The notes beneath the pieces were generated by a model, which was given only the letters and a program-made list of their open reading frames with translations, made no database searches and was not told the DNA's origin. A stretch of 10,460 nt of DNA from Bryobacteraceae bacterium (GTDB taxonomy: Bacteria > Acidobacteriota > Terriglobia > Bryobacterales > Bryobacteraceae): NCBI GenBank assembly GCA_029975915.1, contig JARKOC010000089.1, positions 1-10,460 on the forward strand, in the 5' to 3' direction. The position numbers were made by a program, and so were the translations under genes. This document shows, piece by piece, positions 8,354-10,460 of the stretch. How positions within the stretch are numbered: the stretch's first letter is position 1; each line of letters begins with the position of its first letter.

Positions 8354-8382
8354 TGCCTGGGGAGCGCAGCGCTCCCTAGGCA
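8354..8382. repeat. Near-perfect palindrome with 14-base arms
   Basis: The left arm TGCCTGGGGAGCGC (8354-8367) and the right arm GCGCTCCCTAGGCA (8369-8382) are reverse complements except at one position, which would form a G-U pair in RNA. Only one base separates the arms. There is no T-tract after it. It lies 52 bases before the GTG start at 8435. It could be a dimeric-regulator operator, a terminator without a U-tail, an attenuator, or an end of a lost mobile element. Confidence 0.6.
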
Positions 8383-8422
8383 TCCAGTTGTTGATCAGTC
8401 TAGGCGACTCCAGAGCTTCGGT

Positions 8423-8427
8423 AAGGA
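8423..8427 (+). promoter_or_regulatory. Ribosome binding site that fixes the start of the last glycosyltransferase
   Basis: AAGGA lies seven bases before GTG 8435. The frame is open upstream to an ATG at 8243, but the extra 64 residues are Arg/Pro-rich with no family similarity, and the GT2 fold begins directly after 8435. Confidence 0.75.
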
Positions 8428-8434
8428 CGGCATC

Positions 8435-9400
8435 GTGAGTGGGATAGTTTTCGCGGGAATCGTCACCTACGAGCCTGATCTGGCTAGGTTAGCTAGCAAC
8501 CTTCAGAGAATCGCTCCACAAGTGGCGCGCGTGCTCCTATTTGACAATGGATCAACCACGGCTACGCAAATCTGTCAAGTTGCCAACAGCATTCAAGGCG
8601 TCGAAGTCCACCTTAGCGCCGACAACCTCGGCATAGCTACTGCCCTCAACCGATTATGCGGCCTCGCCGCCCAATCGGGGGCCTCTCACCTGGTTACACT
8701 GGACCAAGATAGCGAGGCATCCGATGGAATGGTAGCCAATCTGGTCGAAGTGAGCAGCCCGAAGGTGCCAATCGTAACTCCATTCATTGTTGACCGCAAC
8801 AAGATGACAGTTGCGGACTTTCTAGCATTGGAGCTTCCCCCGTTCCAGGACTACAGAGACCCCGCTCGCAAAGGGGCGATTACATCTGGCTCTCTAATTG
8901 ATCTCGAAGTCATCCAGGCCGTCGGCGGATTTTCAGACGAGTTCTTCATTGACTACGTCGACTACGAGCTTAATGCACGGGTAATGGCTAGCGGATATCG
9001 GATTGTGCGGAACAACCGGACCTACCTCTTGCATGAAGTCGGCCGAGCTCGTCCGACCTGGCTCTGGGTTCCCCGGAAGTCAATTGATGGCAGGTGGATG
9101 TTCGAGCGTTTCTATTCTTTCGGACACGCGCCTTCCCGCTGCTATTATAAAGCGCGAAATCGAGTACTGTATACGCGTCGCCACTGGAAGTCAACAATTC
9201 TCAAGAACGAAGGCATTTGGCAAATCCCTCAGCAGCTCCTTTTGACACTCCTGTTTGAGAATCAAAGGCCGGCGAAGGCTCTCGCGTTCGCGAGAGGAAC
9301 GATAGACGGCGTGATGTTTCGGCAACGGAATGTTGACTCTTCCTCACGTCCACGAGATGACGTTGGGAGAATGGATGAAGAGAGAACGAGACTAGCGTGA
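8435..9400 (+). CDS. GT2-family glycosyltransferase, RfbF-like rhamnosyltransferase
   Basis: A 321-residue glycosyltransferase of the type usually annotated as dTDP-rhamnose-dependent rhamnosyltransferase (RfbF/WbbL-like). It opens with the very short lead GIVFAGIVTYEPD (3-15), then LLFDNGS (34-40), NLGIATALN (64-72) and LVTLDQDS (86-93), the last being the metal-binding motif in the LDQDS form typical of that group. ITSGSLI (149-155) and GGFSDEFFIDYVDYELN (164-180) form the acceptor and catalytic region. HEVGR (200-204), YYKARNRVLYTRRH (237-250) and a C-terminal ARGTIDGVMFR (286-296) also fit this subfamily. GTG 8435 is chosen because AAGGA lies seven bases upstream. TTA codons occur near residues 19 and 73. 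It is isolated from the other genes by the istB relic and palindrome, so it may have its own promoter. With rmlD nearby, a rhamnose donor is plausible but inferred. Confidence 0.92.
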   Translation: MSGIVFAGIVTYEPDLARLASNLQRIAPQVARVLLFDNGSTTATQICQVANSIQGVEVHLSADNLGIATALNRLCGLAAQSGASHLVTLDQDSEASDGMVANLVEVSSPKVPIVTPFIVDRNKMTVADFLALELPPFQDYRDPARKGAITSGSLIDLEVIQAVGGFSDEFFIDYVDYELNARVMASGYRIVRNNRTYLLHEVGRARPTWLWVPRKSIDGRWMFERFYSFGHAPSRCYYKARNRVLYTRRHWKSTILKNEGIWQIPQQLLLTLLFENQRPAKALAFARGTIDGVMFRQRNVDSSSRPRDDVGRMDEERTRLA

Positions 9401-9435
9401 CCCGGACGCGCCTTTGGCAGGCTCCAACCTGCTGA

Positions 9436-9640
9436 ACTCGAACACTCCTCACCGATTACAGGCGACTGCAGGAAGAGAACGCTTATATCCAGATGCAGGC
9501 AAGTTCCGCAAGAAAACTTGCGACCTGGTTTTGCGAAAGACCAGGAGTGAAATGCTCTGCTACCGCGGACTTGGCTGATCAGGACGCGCCGTGCGGGCGC
9601 TTTCATGCGCGGAGGATTCGAGGTTCTGACCTCCGGACTA
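9436..9640 (+). pseudogene. Relic of an IS3-family transposase (orfA end, orfB beginning)
   Basis: In one frame, TDYRRLQEENAYIQMQ (up to about 9498) and RKLATWFCERPG (from 9511) resemble the leucine-zipper end of IS3-family OrfA, which usually reads like L-x-E-E-N-x-x-L-x-x-x-x-x-F-x-K-K-x-x-x-W-F. Just after it, KCSATADLADQDAP followed by VRAL in the next frame resembles the N-terminus of OrfB. A stop (TGA at 9626-9628) ends that second frame, and no DDE catalytic domain follows. Two hairpins lie inside: GCAAGTT 9499-9505 with AACTTGC 9515-9521, and CCTGGT 9524-9529 with ACCAGG 9540-9545. The identification rests on a short, low-complexity match and is moderate. The rest of the 9401-9700 stretch shows no recognisable gene. 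Confidence 0.5.
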
Positions 9641-9700
9641 TTGCAGGTGGCGGACTAATCGGACCTGACTTCTGCAGATCTAGTGCCCTCGAGCCAATCC

Positions 9701-9735
9701 CCCGCCTGACTTCCACAGGTGGGCGGGCTTTGTGA
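9701..9735 (+). terminator. Rho-independent-like terminator
   Basis: CCCGCC (9701-9706) pairs with GGCGGG (9722-9727), and the following bases are T-rich but interrupted by G and A. It reads for the + strand, about 300 bases after the last glycosyltransferase and before the IS1634-like relic, so it probably closes the polysaccharide transcript. It could also be an end structure of the neighbouring mobile element. Confidence 0.55.
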
Positions 9736-9804
9736 TTGTTTGTGCTTGTCAGGGGCTCGCGGTTGGTGCTTTTCGGTTGCTAACGGGCGGTTAGAATTGG
9801 GATT

Positions 9805-10141
9805 CTGAGCCCGTACCTGCGGAAAGTGAAGACCCGGTCTGGTGACCGCGGTGCAGATCGTGGAGACCAAGCACGGCCAGCGAGTGATCGTGGAGCACCT
9901 GGGGTCGGCCCATACCGACGCCGAGCTCGCGGCGTTGATGCGGGCCGGCCACGACAAACTCCACGCCGGCCAGCCCGCCTTCGAATTGGGTATCGATCCC
10001 CTCGATGCGCCGGCGGGTGCGGTCGCGGTAGTCGCTGGGATGCGATCGAAACTCCTGATGGATGTGATCCGGGCCTGTTGGGGGCGGCTCGGATTCACCG
10101 TGATCGATGACGAGGCGTTCTTCCAGTTGGTCGCAAGATTG
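9805..10141 (+). pseudogene. IS1634-family (IS4-like) transposase, N-terminal relic
   Basis: The first residues YLRKVKTRSG (from 9814) and, one frame over, VTAVQIVETKHGQRVIVEHL (from 9842) and GSAHTDAELAALM are the characteristic N-terminus of IS1634-type transposases. Later LHAGQ, the segment ending CWGRLGF (to about 10099) and DEAFFQLVARL (to 10141) continue the match. Three lesions show: the expected start codon position (9805) is CTG; the frame changes near 9840, equivalent to losing two bases; and the match stops after VARL, where the family normally goes on for several hundred residues with the DDE active site. The frame from 9842 happens to stay open to the window edge, but beyond 10141 it is antisense to rmlD and not transposase. 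Confidence 0.85.
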
Positions 10142-10198
10142 CCTGACAGCATTGCGTCCGCCGACGATCAGCAGAATGCGGCACTCCGACCTTCGGCA

Positions 10199-10459
10199 TC
10201 ACGAAATGGACACTTCAGAGTGGGAATCCCCCAAATACTCCCGCAACGCCCCACCCGCATCCCGCGGCACAAACCCGACGGACTTGATCTTGTCCAACCC
10301 CAGCCCACTATGAACAGGTCGCGGCGCCACGACCTTCCCCGCCCCAAACTCGGCCGTGCTCTGCGGAGCGACATCCGCCGGATCTCGCCCAGACAGCGCG
10401 AAGACATCACGCGCGATCTCGAACCACGACTTGACCGGTCCATCATTCGTCAGGTTGTA
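10199..10459 (-). CDS. rmlD: dTDP-4-dehydrorhamnose reductase (RmlD), C-terminal part, cut by the window edge
   Basis: On the minus strand, 86 codons run in from the right edge to a TGA at 10201-10199. They match the C-terminal substrate-binding part of RmlD, the NADPH-dependent last enzyme of dTDP-L-rhamnose synthesis. It begins YNLTNDGPVKSWFEIARDVF, the equivalent of the family's Y-x-x-T/N-x-G-x-x-S-W-x-x-F/I-A block. DPADVAPQSTAEF and then APRPVHSGLGLDKIKSVGF follow, matching the conserved (A/R)-P-R-P-x-x-S-x-L segment, and ALREYL closes it. The N-terminal Rossmann domain and start lie outside the window. In many actinobacteria RmlD is fused behind an RmlC-like epimerase, which cannot be tested here. 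It is convergent with the glycosyltransferase genes and separated from the IS1634-like relic by about 57 bases. It supplies the rationale for rhamnosyltransferases in this locus. Confidence 0.88.
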   Translation of the reverse strand, partial: YNLTNDGPVKSWFEIARDVFALSGRDPADVAPQSTAEFGAGKVVAPRPVHSGLGLDKIKSVGFVPRDAGGALREYLGDSHSEVSIS

Positions 10460-10460
10460 G

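Noticed and set aside
7847..8383. 178-residue minus-strand frame spanning the pyruvyl transferase end and the istB relic
   Set aside because: It is antisense to the recognisable IstB sequence and its translation is Arg-rich with no family features.
8243..8434. N-terminal extension of the last glycosyltransferase from ATG 8243
   Set aside because: The added residues look non-coding, include the palindrome at 8354-8382, and a good ribosome binding site precedes GTG 8435.
9842..10460. Long open frame on the + strand from GTG 9842 to the window edge as a single protein
   Set aside because: Only the part up to 10141 resembles a transposase; from 10199 it is the antisense of rmlD, whose minus-strand frame has clear family motifs.
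1..10460. CRISPR array, tRNA or rRNA gene, or direct-repeat array
   Set aside because: I saw no regularly spaced repeats and no tRNA-like or rRNA-like conserved sequence on either strand.

Overview
The window reads as part of an exopolysaccharide or capsule biosynthesis locus from a high-GC Gram-positive bacterium, probably an actinobacterium. The evidence is G/C-rich third codon positions, GTG starts, and transposase relics that resemble actinobacterial insertion sequences. The phylum is an inference and the genus cannot be read from the sequence.

Layout on the + strand: a membrane sugar-phosphate transferase that would start the repeat unit (202-1776); a 620-base stretch without a recognisable gene, carrying three adjacent inverted repeats; then a tight block of a rhamnosyltransferase-like GT2 enzyme (2400-3335), an EpsG/Wzy-like membrane polymerase (3344-4471) and a second GT2 enzyme (4449-5546). 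After a 206-base gap come a third GT2 enzyme (5753-6673) and a polysaccharide pyruvyl transferase (6687-7868). Beyond a stretch holding an IS21-type istB relic and a strong palindrome lies a fourth GT2 enzyme, also rhamnosyltransferase-like (8435-9400). The right end (9401-10198) is an insertion-sequence graveyard: an IS3-like relic, a terminator-like hairpin, and a frameshifted, truncated IS1634-like transposase. On the opposite strand, running in from the window edge, is the C-terminal end of dTDP-4-dehydrorhamnose reductase (rmlD, 10199-10459). It has no start codon inside the window and is easy to miss.

Taken together, the first enzyme would load a hexose-1-phosphate on undecaprenyl phosphate, four GT2 enzymes would extend the unit, the pyruvyl transferase would add a ketal pyruvate, and the EpsG-like protein would polymerise. 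RmlD, two rhamnosyltransferase-type enzymes and the pyruvyl transferase together suggest a rhamnose-containing, pyruvylated polymer. No Wzx flippase or Wzz/Wze chain-length system is visible, so these are expected outside the window.

I see no clear evidence of a wholly new kind of system. The most distinctive points are the particular gene set, the mosaic of genes separated by IS debris, the 14-base-arm palindrome before the last glycosyltransferase, and the hairpin cluster in the long leader at 2176-2288.
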